Origin: Beroe forskalii
Taxonomy: Eukaryota; Ctenophora; Nuda; Beroida; Beroidae
DNA length: 64,000 nt
Direction of reading: 5' to 3'
NCBI GenBank assembly: GCA_011033025.1
Contig: WFMF01000452.1
Span: 62,001 to 126,000, forward strand
The notes beneath the pieces are model-generated. The model did not search any database. It saw only the letters and a list, made by a program, of their open reading frames with translations, and was not told where the DNA came from. Below, in pieces: positions 12,617 to 24,800 of this stretch. Both the position numbers and the translations under genes were made by a program. Positions within the stretch are counted from its first letter, which is position 1. The number at the start of each line of letters is the position of its first letter.

Positions 12617-12748
12617 AAAATCAAAATTCAAAGCGAAGACCTTTAAAAATAAAAGTTCAAATATTGACAATGAAACTCCGCGGGTTGTCATTGTCAATAT
12701 TTAAACTTTTAAAGGTTTTAGAGGTCCCTGTTTTGAATTTTGATTTTA
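12617..12748. repeat. long hairpin with about 58-bp arms and a short GC loop
   Basis: The left arm AAAATCAAAATTCAAAG...TTGACAATGA (12617-12673) pairs with the right arm TCATTGTCAATATT...GAATTTTGATTTTA (12687-12748) around the loop AACTCCGCGGGTTG. The arms differ by a few indels. It is most likely a foldback element. A double-stranded small-RNA source cannot be excluded from sequence alone. Confidence 0.75.
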
Positions 12749-12759
12749 GTTGGGGAGCA

Positions 12760-15120
12760 AAACAATGCTGTTTTTTCAACAGACTACCATTTTACTTCGA
12801 TGAAGGTGATTCCACTTCCAGCTCGTAGTATTGATATTATTTCAAACCTTAACAACATCGTGTCAAATATATCATCTTCAAATATCACGCAGTCTTTTGA
12901 TAAGAATAAGATTAAGAACAATCATAGAATTGGTTGTTGTTAAGAACACGGTCACATGTCACACTCACAGCTTTACATTTGTCCAGGTACCTTCCGATCG
13001 AGGATTTGTACGACTAATTTGACTGATATTTATAACAGTTATTTTTAAAAATGAAATTGAAGTGAAGAAGTGACAGGATCGCAAAATTATTTAAATCATT
13101 TCCCCGGCCCCTAGGCTTAACCAACCACAGGCAATGCCATGCACTTGGTATAATATCAATATGATATTTCTAGGAACGTGAAATCTGACGAATAATTTCC
13201 GAATAATGCACACGATGCACACGTATAAGGACCCACTTCGAGCCCTCTAGCATCAAATTTGCAGCTTGTAAAACCACAGAAATTATTAAAATTTATAAAC
13301 TATAAAATAGAATTTCAGCAGTTTATAAATAAAAACCCCGCCTATTGGGTCCACTTTATGTTACTTTCCGAGACTCGAGAGGGTAGCCTAAGGGATTCCT
13401 CCGATTTAGACTTAGAGTTTAAACCCGCAGCCCGAAGAGCGAGGTTCCAAACCAATATGAACCCGATCAGGCAACTAGGGTCTAAATGTATAATTATGGG
13501 ATCTTTAATTATGATTTAGACCATTTTAGGCTAGCATATTTGTCAAACGTTGTCTGCTAGTGCTAGTCCAGGCTAGGGGTCAGACTTAATGTCTGAAAAT
13601 CATTAATCTAACTATTTGATTATAAGAATCTTGTTTGACTTCATGTTAGACGCAGCGGGGCACACTTCGTTTAGTCTAACATCTAGCTTATTAAGCGTCC
13701 TGCTTAAGCGTCTTGCTAAGTGTCTTGCCTAGGCAAAAGGTACCTTGCTTAAACAAGTCGCTTATCCATTAATGCTTATATCCATGAATGCCCAGTCAAG
13801 ACAATTTTGTGATGATATGACATTGGCATTGGATCCCAAATTCCCAAAATCGTTTTGACATTGCCCAATCCGAATCAGCGGGCGAGGGCGAGTTTATGGT
13901 CAAATCGCGCAGACGCGCATTGATCGCTGGCAATCTCAAACAAAGCAAAGAAACCTGTTGAGCTATTGCTGACATTTCTACGCCGACGATAACAGTACGG
14001 CATCCAGAATCAATTTTTGGTTGAGTTTAACCCCCCTCCCCTCGTAATAAAGTTTACACTGAATTTGACATTAACATGTAACATACCCATTAATAAGCCA
14101 TTAGTTATTTGACAGCATAAAGCATTCAAACTACAGTTAAGGAACTGACACCATCGGCTTTGCAAATGAGTTATAGTTCCATTAAGCCAGGTGTTATTCA
14201 TCAGCTGTTAGCATTTTATAAGACAGTTCAACTAAGACTTAGTGTTAGTTTGAATTACACAGTTACATCCAGTATATTTATAGCTCCTCGAGATGCTGCA
14301 AAACGCCTTCTTCACCGGAGAAGAGTAAAGTCGTTTTACTTCATCTGTGTTTGAAACTTTGAATTGTGATTGAAATTAAAATATGCACGCGCATTCTGAT
14401 TCAGTTTCAGAGCAACTCATACGCCAAATTTTAATTAATATAATAATCTAGTAGTAGTTTTATACATCAATTTATCTAGAACTATTCTAGAACACTTCAA
14501 GATAGAAATTGCCATTACTAATTTACTACAACTATTAATTTCAGGAATTTAATTTTTTAGCAAACGCCATTGGTATTACTTAATGGTAACACTGCTGCAC
14601 GACGGTAGTTTCATTGCCCCTATTTAAATAATTTCCACTCGAATAAAATTAAGAATTCGTGGGAAGCGAATCGCTCGACTAACTTAGGGGTTAAGGATCC
14701 CTGTAATTTTTGCTGAACTTTTTATTAAAAATTGAGCAACCAGTTTTTATTTCTTATTCGGATCAGGTATGCTTATATTTTTATCGACAAAACAAAGTAT
14801 TGAAGTGCTGTACTCTGATCAAACATTTGCATGGATAATTCATCCGCAATTTCGTGTATGTAAAGTTCTTGCGCAGCAACAAATCTTATCAATCATCTTC
14901 TTAGACAGGAGTCAGTGCAATCCTGGCTTATATCTAAAAATCTCGCAATAATATTACTATTATTACGGTCATGACTGATCAGAGTACAACACTTCTGTAC
15001 TGTGGTTCGTAGATAAAAACCGTTGAGAATAACGTACCATTTTATGGCTAAGAATGGCAAATTAATGACGTCAGATATCACCTATAAGTTTATTCAGATG
15101 TAGATTGCAGCTGAAGTATA
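12760..15120. other. gene-free stretch
   Basis: Only short open frames without similarity (for example 13259-13519 and 14160-14354, plus). An oligo-pyrimidine and TCTAG-rich composition is the only character. I see no RNA gene. Confidence 0.4.
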
Positions 15121-15124
15121 AATG

Positions 15125-15302
15125 GTCCGCAATCATCTTATGAATTAATGAACTTCATTTGATGCGATTGCGATGTCCTGCGATCGTCTTATATCAATAT
15201 GAATTAATGAACTTCATTTGCTCATTTGATGTCCTGCAATCGTCTTGCGATCGTCTTATATCAATATGAATGAATGAACTTCATTTGCTCATTTGATGCG
15301 AT
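15125..15302 (+). repeat. about 60-bp minisatellite, three copies
   Basis: The string ATATGAATTAATGAACTTCATTTG with GATGTCCTGCGATCGTCTTATATCA recurs three times with slippage between ATGAATTAATG and ATGAATGAATG. Confidence 0.8.
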
Positions 15303-15880
15303 GTCCCTCACAACGGGGGTGTAAACAAATCAGTAAATCAGCTCCCTGCGCGTATTTTGATGAATAAAACACGTGACGCCAGCAAATAATAAACAGACTG
15401 CACAACAAACAGCAGAGAAAACTAAAAGAGCACCGTGGTAAATGAATAAACTGGGCGATGATCACCCGTACGTGTGCACAAGGATCGATCGATGAAACGC
15501 GTAAAAAGTCTCTACTTTGGACAAAAATTCTATGTTTACGAAAAGTATAAAGCATCTATATGAGTTTAGACTGCAGACTGCAGATAGATAGCTCGATTGA
15601 CAGAGAGCTCGAAAAAGACGCGCAAAATTGTGTTCTTTCGACAGAATTTATATGGAACATTGGTCGCTGAATTGCGCATCTTTTGGAGCCCCTGGTCTAA
15701 CATGATGTTCACGAACGTTGACGTACATGACACTGTGCAAGCGGAAGATCCAGAACCGTTCTTATTTCTCAAATTGCGACACCTCAGTTTGAGTAACTCA
15801 TTTTCATCCCTCCGCTTGCACCCCTCATGATAGAGCCAATGAGGGCCGTGTATAATTACAACGTATAAAGAATACGTAAG

Positions 15881-16113
15881 GCGCCAGTAACGTTCGTCGG
15901 TCAATCGAATGGAATTGGTCAATCGATCAACTCCATTGGAACGAATGATGCATTTTATTTGGTTCCTAATGACTTGAATCGTGTTTAAATGAGCAATAAT
16001 TTATAGTTGTCCTAGGAGCTCAAAGATTTTCTATTTAAAACACATCAGTAGATCAAATGTAGTTGATCGATCGACCAATTCCATTCGATCGACCGACGAA
16101 CATTACGGGCACC
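15881..16113. mobile_element. MITE with about 55-bp terminal inverted repeats
   Basis: Left arm GCGCCAGTAACGTTCGTCGG with GTCAATCGAATGGAATTGG; right arm CCAATTCCATTCGATCGACC with GACGAACATTACGGGCACC. The element is flanked on both sides by TAAG (15877-15880 and 16114-16117), consistent with a 4-bp target duplication. Length is 233 bp and no coding capacity is seen. Confidence 0.8.
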
Positions 16114-16119
16114 TAAGAT

Positions 16120-17850
16120 CTTTTAACCTGCAAACCACTTTCTGTGCACTGTGCAGTGATTTGATCCGTTTAATTATATCTCGATTGTCTGTGTTATAAA
16201 CTGTTAAATTAGCTCTGATTCAATGTGTAACTGCGTAGGATCCTTCCATTAGAAAGTGAATTAAATGGTTTCAATGATAATCTCAAGCCTAAAACGGTTC
16301 ACCAATTGGGCAGGGTGAATACTGAATATATGTGACGCAAAGTGAACCGCTGATCATGGCTTTTTCACCCACAATTGCGTTATGGATACGTCATCATAAT
16401 ACGTCAACGGAAATCTCTCTACTCAACCGATCTTATTAGCTGAAATTTGTTGAAAAGACACCCGTTTTCCTGTTTCGGTACTGCCCTTCCCACACCAGCA
16501 ACGCTTACTTTAAATAATTTCCTAAAATTTTAAATTACTCAAATAAATAATAACTCAAGTAGTTTTCCTGAAATTTTTGTTTTCCTCAAATCAATCCTGA
16601 GAATATAAGCGTTAGTATCAGAATAGGGAATCGGCGACGTCAATAAACTGCCCAATTCGTGTTGAAAACGATTGCACTTTTGTTCAATTTCGTTTCTATT
16701 CAATCGTAAACGGATATGATACCGCGGATACGGGATAAATCACAAAACCACGCCAAATAATTGGAATTACTAAGCAATGTTTTTCTCGGTATACATGTTC
16801 GCACTCAGTAGATGACGAGCTAAATCTGAGTTTGAGCAGCTCACATTCTCTCAATCTCTAGTATTAGTAGTATATATGCTCGACATTATAACTTTATAAT
16901 AATTGGTAACCGCGTGTACTGAGAGGAGTCAGAAGAGACTTGAGGCGTGTTTTACACGCATACACACCTTAAATGTACAGAAACCTAGCGATTTTGCGAA
17001 CTTTGCGGCAATGATTGACTTGATTTTGGTCAAGTTCAGTATAGAGCAATTCTTGCTTGTTGAAGGGAAGTTTAGGGTTGTGTTGAGTTCTCATTATTCA
17101 TTCTTGATGGCAGTCTGTGTTCTTGTCGTTCATGATATGCCATCTTTTGCATAGATTTCACAAAACGTTTCTTTGAATCTTTCGACTGCATCTACTTTTA
17201 TGATTTTTGCAATGTAAACGCATCATGATTATATTATCAAAGCAAAACAGGTGCTTTCAGTTACCTAAGACTTAGTGAGTCTCACTTTTGTCCTCGTAAA
17301 CGGTTCTGCCATCGTAAACGGTTAATTAAAGGCACGCTGTCTAGATAGAAGATTATAAAGCTAAAACACCCCTATGACACATGGTCCTCCTAATACCCTA
17401 GTATTTCAAATCGTTGCCTTCTTCATTTGAATTTGATGACTTTCCTCGTGTGCTGGCCACCTGCTACCAAGATTAAAGCACTCTTAAACTCTTGGTACAA
17501 TAACACAATAACTTATGATTGTGTCAGGATTAAAATGCCCTTAAACTCCTAAACTCTTACCACAATAACTTAGTACGTGTAACATGACAATAGGCCTGTA
17601 GATAGACCGAGCCAGGATGGGTGCCTGACACACATAATAATTGTCTATCAAATATACATTCAAATGACTAACTGCCTATTATTATGCGTCTAATATTGTG
17701 GATAATTAGTTACGGCCTGCCCCCATGAGGGCACCTCATATCAACCTCATCTGAGTGTGCTCATTTAGGTGTCAACCTAAACACACGATTCCTCTTGAAT
17801 CTTGATACCTATTGTTTAGCTGCTCAATATATGTAAGATTTATGATGTAA
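16120..17850. other. gene-free stretch
   Basis: No gene recognised. The open frame at 16903-17154 (plus) does not begin with ATG and shows no similarity I can name. A short near-repeat, TTAAA(C/G)TCTTGGTACAATAAC / AAACTCTTACCACAATAAC, occurs at about 17483-17570. Confidence 0.4.
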
Positions 17851-17859
17851 TCTGTGTAT

Positions 17860-18160
17860 ATTTTGTACACGTGTAAAAGTGTACATTGTGTTAAGTTTGT
17901 ACACTGAAAACTGTGATAGTTTGTCCAAGTGTATAGTTTGTACAATGCACACTTCGCATAGTTTGTACACTGTCTACAGTTTGTATAAGTGTACCTGTAC
18001 ACTGTACAATGTGTACATAGTCTGTACACTGTCTACAGTTTGTATACGTGTTCCTGTACACTGTACATAGTCAGTACACTGTACACTGTACCCCGTCCCC
18101 ATGTGGTGCGTTACACCACCTGTGTACCCATACTGTATACCACCTGTGTACCTGTACTGT
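17860..18160 (+). repeat. GTACACTGTACA-type minisatellite
   Basis: Degenerate repeats of AGTTTGTACACTGTCTACAGT, GTGTACCTGTACACTGTAC and CACCTGTGTACC. Highly self-complementary because of the GTAC cores, so it can form alternative hairpins. The tyrosine/cysteine-rich open frames over it are artefacts. Confidence 0.85.
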
Positions 18161-19040
18161 ATAAAGCAGTGAGGGAGGAGAATGATCAAGCTATTGTTTA
18201 CTCGTTATCCTGTATAGAGCCTGAATTATCACTACTCCCATATATACTGCTGACTCAACCTATTGTATAGGTGGTGTACACATGTGGCTAATAGAAGGGT
18301 AAAAGTCACACCATTGTTGTGTTTTAGCTGGGCGGTACCTCTGTCAAGCCACAAGTTGTTCATTATTCTTTCGTGTTTTACGAACGGTCGCTCTGTCAAG
18401 CCTACTCTAAGTTATTCAATGTTCTTTTTGTGTTACGATCCGAGTCACCCTGTTTTTAGTTTTACATCTTCTTTTTGATTTAATATTTCTAGTTTTACAT
18501 GATTACATCTGCTTCTGGTTTTAGGTGCATTGCACCCCTTTCAGACTCGGGTCATGTTAAGGAACAGTGCATTGCATTGTATAATGTGCGCTTTTTCTCG
18601 AGATTTGGTTGAGATTTGCAATGATTTTATGGTAGGTCGTCTCTCGATGCTATGATATTATTGCTATGCTATGATAAACCGTGAGAAGGGGGAAAATGGG
18701 GAATGCTCGACCTCTGAAATTAATAATGCGGTACCTGAATCAATATTCAAATTAACTATTGCAGTGTAAGTCTCTTGGGAAGTACCTATTGAGGAACTGA
18801 AAATTAATCAAGAAATTCAACTGCAGAGGGTCACCTCTTTAATATCACCTTAAAAAACATAAATTACCATGAACTGTTCAGAGGACGTTGGTATCATGCT
18901 ATCATAAGTCGTGCAAGCTGATTACATCAAACCATCTCTTTAGACTTTTATCGTGCGTGGAACACTGAGTTAAGAAGCGTTAGTTAGGACCGGGGTAACC
19001 GGTGTTTCCGAACAGAATAGAATCCACCAGAACATATGCT

Positions 19041-20299
19041 GACATATGTTGACTTCAAGTTCAACATGCTTATTTGCCTGTTTTCAATCAAACTAAAATT
19101 TTTCATCAAACTAAAATTTTATTATTTTCGACAAAATCAATTTATATTTTATATCCCACCCACCATTCATAGATTACACCTAGTTTACAAGTTCATAATT
19201 GTGTCAGACTCATGAATGGAGTATAGATCAGGTTTTTGACATTTGTACACAAAGTTTAATTTCCATGTCACAGCCCGATCGATATCAGTTGCATGGAGAC
19301 ATGTGTCGAAGGTCACCCACTGTTTGGTACTTGGAGGGCAACCGTTGTCACATCTCCACCCAACCAACAGCAAAATGGCCGTGATTGTTTTGATAAAGAA
19401 GATTATAATTGTAATGGAAAAATCTTTAATCAAGTTTTAATAGAAATTTTGATATATTTGCAGTCAGAAATCAGCTTAATTAAGTTAGAACCTGAGTCTG
19501 CCACTGAGATTAGAATCATGATAATAATCGCTGTGGGGGTAATGTTTTCATGATTTTCTTTATACTCATAGGAATATAACATCTAGAATACATCAGAAAG
19601 TAGATATGACATTGAATTCACTACATCTAAAATACAAAATAATATAATATAATTTAAAAAATCGTATTGATTACCTATTCTAGGACATTTATGCTGGATT
19701 ACCTACTACTCTGTAACCATATATTACCTATGTCAGCATATCCTTTTACAGCACCAGTCTCGAAACTGCCATCATTTAGCTACATTCGTCATCATAACCC
19801 ATGATATAATACTAGAGAGACCTCCCAGGCATGTTACGTTAACATGGAATCTCATTAAATTGGATTTTTCCAATTTCTAACTTTTATTTTAAAGTTTTGA
19901 TAGGCTTAATATCCCAGAGCTCGACAGGTTTTACGTTCAATCATCTTAGACTTACAAAATACCATTTTCTTAATTTCTTAGGCCCACCTTATTTCGTCCC
20001 CAGAAGATTGCCTATTAAGGAGATATGATTTCAGTTTAGATTTTATGAAAAGGAGAGAAGCTGAAATGTCAGAGTTCGCTGCAGACCCTGGTATAATAGT
20101 ACAGTTCTTTTCTGCCAAATTATCTTTATTTAGGATATGGCCAATGAGTCTATTCCATAACTCGGATGTTCTATACACAAAGTTCTGTTTAGTTTTTTCT
20201 AGGACAACTTTAGGCAGAATAAGTGTGTTTTCTCAATAGTATTCACCTGAATATACTGACATTTGACTTCAAGTTCAACATGCTTATTTGCCTGTTTTC
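19041..20299 (+). repeat. 1.2-kb block bounded by 40-bp direct repeats
   Basis: TTGACTTCAAGTTCAACATG CTTATTTGCCTGTTTT occurs at 19041-19085 and again, same strand, at 20258-20299. The interior has only short open frames (for example 19293-19553 plus and 19978-20178 minus) with no transposase or polymerase motif. It could be a remnant of a terminal-repeat element or a plain duplication. Confidence 0.5.
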
Positions 20300-20994
20300 T
20301 CAACTTAAGTTATCAACTTCTGCCCACGAAAGAAGTATATCCTCACGAGAGTTTCCATCCTCAACCCAGAAAATGATTTACCTTATCAGCCTTCTTTAAC
20401 TGACGCTTGACCAATTTGAATCCGAAATTTCGTTTTTCAAGAAGCCATTTTTAGTAAGGTGCGGTTCAAAAAAGTTTTAAAAAGCCGGTAAAATAAGGGC
20501 CGATAGGGTATAATAGCTATTATTTTTCAACCAATTCCATATCTTTGAAGTTCTATGAAAGATTTCAACGCTCCCTCGGAATTAGAACTCCAAAACCTGC
20601 GATACTCAGCGACAATTAATTGGTAATGAAATTCAACAGCAAGTGGTCGAATAGCAGACATGATCATTGATGAAATCGTTATTATTTGAGTATTTATTAA
20701 CTAAAGGGAGATATATCATATAATAACTGAAATTATAAGAAACTAGATGTAAGTTAAGTACATAAGTAGATCTTTAAGTAAATAGATGTAAGAAATACGA
20801 AGATCATATCTCTTTACTTTTAACCTAATCCCCATTATGCGGGGTTTTGATTTGTAAATTCATCACAATGCGGACCTTGAATACCATGGTTATCACTGAA
20901 TACCGTCGTGGTAATGCTGATTTTATAAATCAAATTTCATGCGTGAAATCATATTAAGTAGTGTTCCGTTTTACTTGCCTTTTCACCTGGCTTT

Positions 20995-21300
20995 TTGTGT
21001 GAACGGATGAGTGACTGGGTGAGTGATTGAATGAGTAAGTGAGTGATCGGATGAGAGAGGGAATGAGCGGAAGAGTGCTTCGGTGAGTGAATGAATGAGT
21101 GATTGGGAGAGTGAGCGAGAGGGTGAGTAAGTGGGTGACAGAGTGAGAGAGAGTGAGTGACTGAATGGATGAGTGAGTGAGAGGGTGAGTAAGTGAGTGA
21201 CAGAGTGAGAGAGTGAGTGACTGAATGGGTGAGTGAGTGAGAGGGTGAGTAATGAGTAACAGAGTGAGAGAGAGTGAGTGAGTGAGACAGTGAGCGACTA
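20995..21300 (+). repeat. GAGT-rich minisatellite with a 60-65 bp higher-order unit
   Basis: Simple (GAGT)n-like DNA with a longer period of GAGAGGGTGAGTAAGTGAGT, GACAGAGTGAGAGA and GTGAGTGACTGAATGG, present about three times. The serine/threonine/leucine-rich frame on the minus strand is a product of the repeat. Confidence 0.9.
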
Positions 21301-21830
21301 ACTTAAGCATTTCCGAGAATGAGTGCTTGAATTTTGTCAGAATCTTCAAGTACTGCATCATGCAGTGACTAGTAATCTCTCTTACCACACACTGGCTCGG
21401 TACTGACTCGAACAATAGTCTCCTTACTAAATCCATATTGCCAGACAAATTCAAAGGAAACCTTTTAAAGATTAGCTCAAAGTCGTCCGATTTAATTTAT
21501 TCAAAATATTTGAATAGAGTTGCTCCAAATGCCGGACCAATTGTGCGAAAAGTTCATTTTAAACAAAAAATGGAGTCCCATTGATGGACCCACTCAAAAA
21601 GGTATAATGGGTCCTGTACTTGGATATATCGTAATTTGTGCATCAAATGACTTGAATAACAAAGAGATTATAAATCTTGGTGGCTGAGTTCTGGACGCGA
21701 CAGAGAGAGGGGCGAGAGAGACCATTTGACACACGTGAGCTAGATTATCTGACTGACATTAGCTATGTTGCATAATCTATATAGAGTAACTCCAAAATTG
21801 TTCTCGTTTTCAGAAGTAGTGGATGTAATC

Positions 21831-24800
21831 ATGGCGGCGAGTCATGGTGGTGGGGATCACACCAAATGCCACACCAAGTGTGCTGCACGCCACATCAAGT
21901 GTGATTCACGCCCCAGCGGGTGTGATTCACGCCCCGAGGGGTGTGATAACCGTCAGATTTCACGCCACTGGTGGCTGCATGGATTACTTTGCCTTATTCT
22001 CCTTACCTGCAGGTTATTATCTTTTTGTCGAATCTCAATTCCGATCTTTTTTAATTCTTCCTTTAGGTATCATTATTATAGGGTTTGTTAACTTTAGTGC
22101 ATCTAGTATCTACTGCAGTAAGTACTACTAAATCAGCCCATCACAACACATCACTGCACCTCAACACAACACCGTATATCAGCACATCACAGCACATCAG
22201 CACACCACCGTACATCAGCACATCACAGCACATCACAGCACATCAGCACATCACCATAAAGCATCACATCACCACATCACAAACACAGTACAGCATCTAA
22301 CTCTAGTTCCTGTACACAGACCGGTCGACGCCCGGACCCTGAACTCGAGATCAGTGCGGTCCCTGACGGAACAACTCCAACTACACAGCATCAACTGGGA
22401 GGCAAGTAACACACAAACTTATAAATTCAAATACAGATTCTTTTTTCACTCAGATTGTCGAGAGGTCATTGAGCCCCTGCAATGTGTCGTGTATCTAATA
22501 AAAAAAACTTAGGCCCCAAACTATGCAATGTAAGTCACTAATTTCTAGGGACCCATTAGATTCTAGTAACGGATTGTCCCAGATTGCACCTGTTTTTTGT
22601 CGAATTGCGTAAATCTGGTAAACTTCTGGATTTCTTAGGATTACTCTTAATGACGGTGGTTTTAAATCCAGGACGTGCCAACTGAGACCTTCGTTCTGGT
22701 TGATTCAGAGTTCTATGTGAATCACAACACTTCCCACTTCAACTACACTGGATACAACTCATTCGAACCATTCAAGAGGTGAGATTTGAAAGATTTGAAC
22801 CAATCAAAAGGGGGGATTTCAACATTTTGAGCCAATCTTAAGGTGGTATTTGAATTGTTTTAACAAATCAAAAGTTGATATTCGAACAGTTTGAGCCAAT
22901 AGAAAGTGTGATTTGAAAAATTTATACCAAACAGAGGTTAAAATTTGAACAATTTAAACCAATTAGGAAGTAAACATTTCACGTTACTTTATAAGATATA
23001 ATTTAAGTCAACTCGAAAGAAGTCATTTACGATGAATCTTACGCTCATTATCAATCACGCGTCGAGACGTCGCGGTACGAACTACTTTACATTGATTTTG
23101 AAGAAAAGTCTGACAAAATACGAAATCACTGAATAGATCAATTATCACTCCAAAAGGGATGGTTCACATACTACGTAACCCAGTAATCAGTTAGGCGGTG
23201 GTTGTCGAGGGGGCGTGGGTCAATATTGTCCAGAAATTTTTACGTAATAACATTTGAACCATAATTTCAGTGAGATGTACCGCCTACAAGAGAAATTCCC
23301 TGACTTTGTGACCGTGGAAGTGATTGGGAAGACACACGAGGGAAGGTAAGCTGGTACCATTCTACAATTAGCGTGGCTCATTTTGTCCTTGATAAATTAC
23401 TTAATCCGTAGATTTTGGATTTCTGCGAGCTTCGTTTAATACCGAATCTTTTTCGCGATTTCAAAGAATTGTATTCAAAATGTCAAGTGTGTTGTTGTTG
23501 TTCCTTATTGGCGTGCAGATATTTGCTTGGTCTTTCAAAATTTAACTGAATTCCAGGGACTTGCTGGTGATGCACATTAACAAGAATAACAGTGAGGATG
23601 TTGTGTTTCTGGGAAGTCTGGTCCACGCTCGAGAGTGGATCACGGGGTGTGTTACCATGGAGATAATCAATAAGGTAATTAGCGTGTTGTCATGGAGATA
23701 ATCAATAAGGTAATTAGTGTGTTGTCATGGTGATAATTAATAAGGTTATTAGTGTGTTACTATGGAGACAATTAATAAGGTAATCTGCTACAAATTTTAG
23801 GACACATTTATAAATATTTCCGCATCAACTTAACTTCTTAACTTATAAATTTTTACATTATTCAGTTACTAAATGGCTCGCCTGACAATGAAGAAGAAGC
23901 TGATCAGATTGAGCTCCTATTGAACAGCTTCCACTTCATTATAATGCCTGTCTATAACCCAGATGGCTACGAGTATACCTTCACAACGGTAAGAAATAGA
24001 GAATTCCTACCACACGATTTATATCGATGATAGATGGCAAAAATTAATTTTGCAATTTTGGGAAATGCAATGTCATCAAGCATTATCCACGATCCTCGAG
24101 TTATAGTGCATAGCTATGAATATTTTCGAGTTTTACTTTCAGAAAGATTTAACGTAGCTGATAAAACTACGCTGAATTAAAGTTAATTCTGCTTTCTAGA
24201 CAGCAAATCGAAGATTTCGCACAACTTTTTGATGAACTTAATTTTGATTTTTGAATAACATTGGTAACTGTCAACTTTTTCTCCTAAACCATACTTTCCC
24301 GAACAGAACAGACTGTGGCGTAAGAACCGGGAACCCATTCCCGATTATGAGTGTAAAGGAACGGATGTCAACCGGAACTTCCTCTACGGATACAGTCCAT
24401 GTAAGTTACAGTGCTGGTTCGTTATGAGGATATGATATATCAAAAAATCATGGTTTTAGTGGTTTTCGTATAAGGCATTTAACGATGATTGTTAAGCAAC
24501 TAAAAATGCCTCAACGATTTTATTCGATTTAATCATTCCTTAACCTCATCTTTATCTCCCAGACATTAATTAATACCGTGCAATTGTTATATGTCCATTA
24601 GTCGATACCATCAATTAATAACCACTTACAATCAACAAATTACCACTAAAAACCTATGATTTACTCATGTATGGACAACGAGGAAGTAGCTATAACCATT
24701 TTATTCTTACCTCTTACTCTCTTAGAACCCTCTGAAGTTTCACAAACTCAAACTGGTCCAAAGATATGAGATAACAAGGGAGAAGATAACCATTTACCAT

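Noticed and set aside
17772-18270. Tyr/Cys-rich frames on both strands
   Set aside because: GTACACTG simple repeat; no splice or domain signal.
20954-21454. 166-codon Ser/Leu/Thr/His-rich minus-strand frame
   Set aside because: Reads through the GAGT minisatellite; flanks outside the repeat have no similarity.
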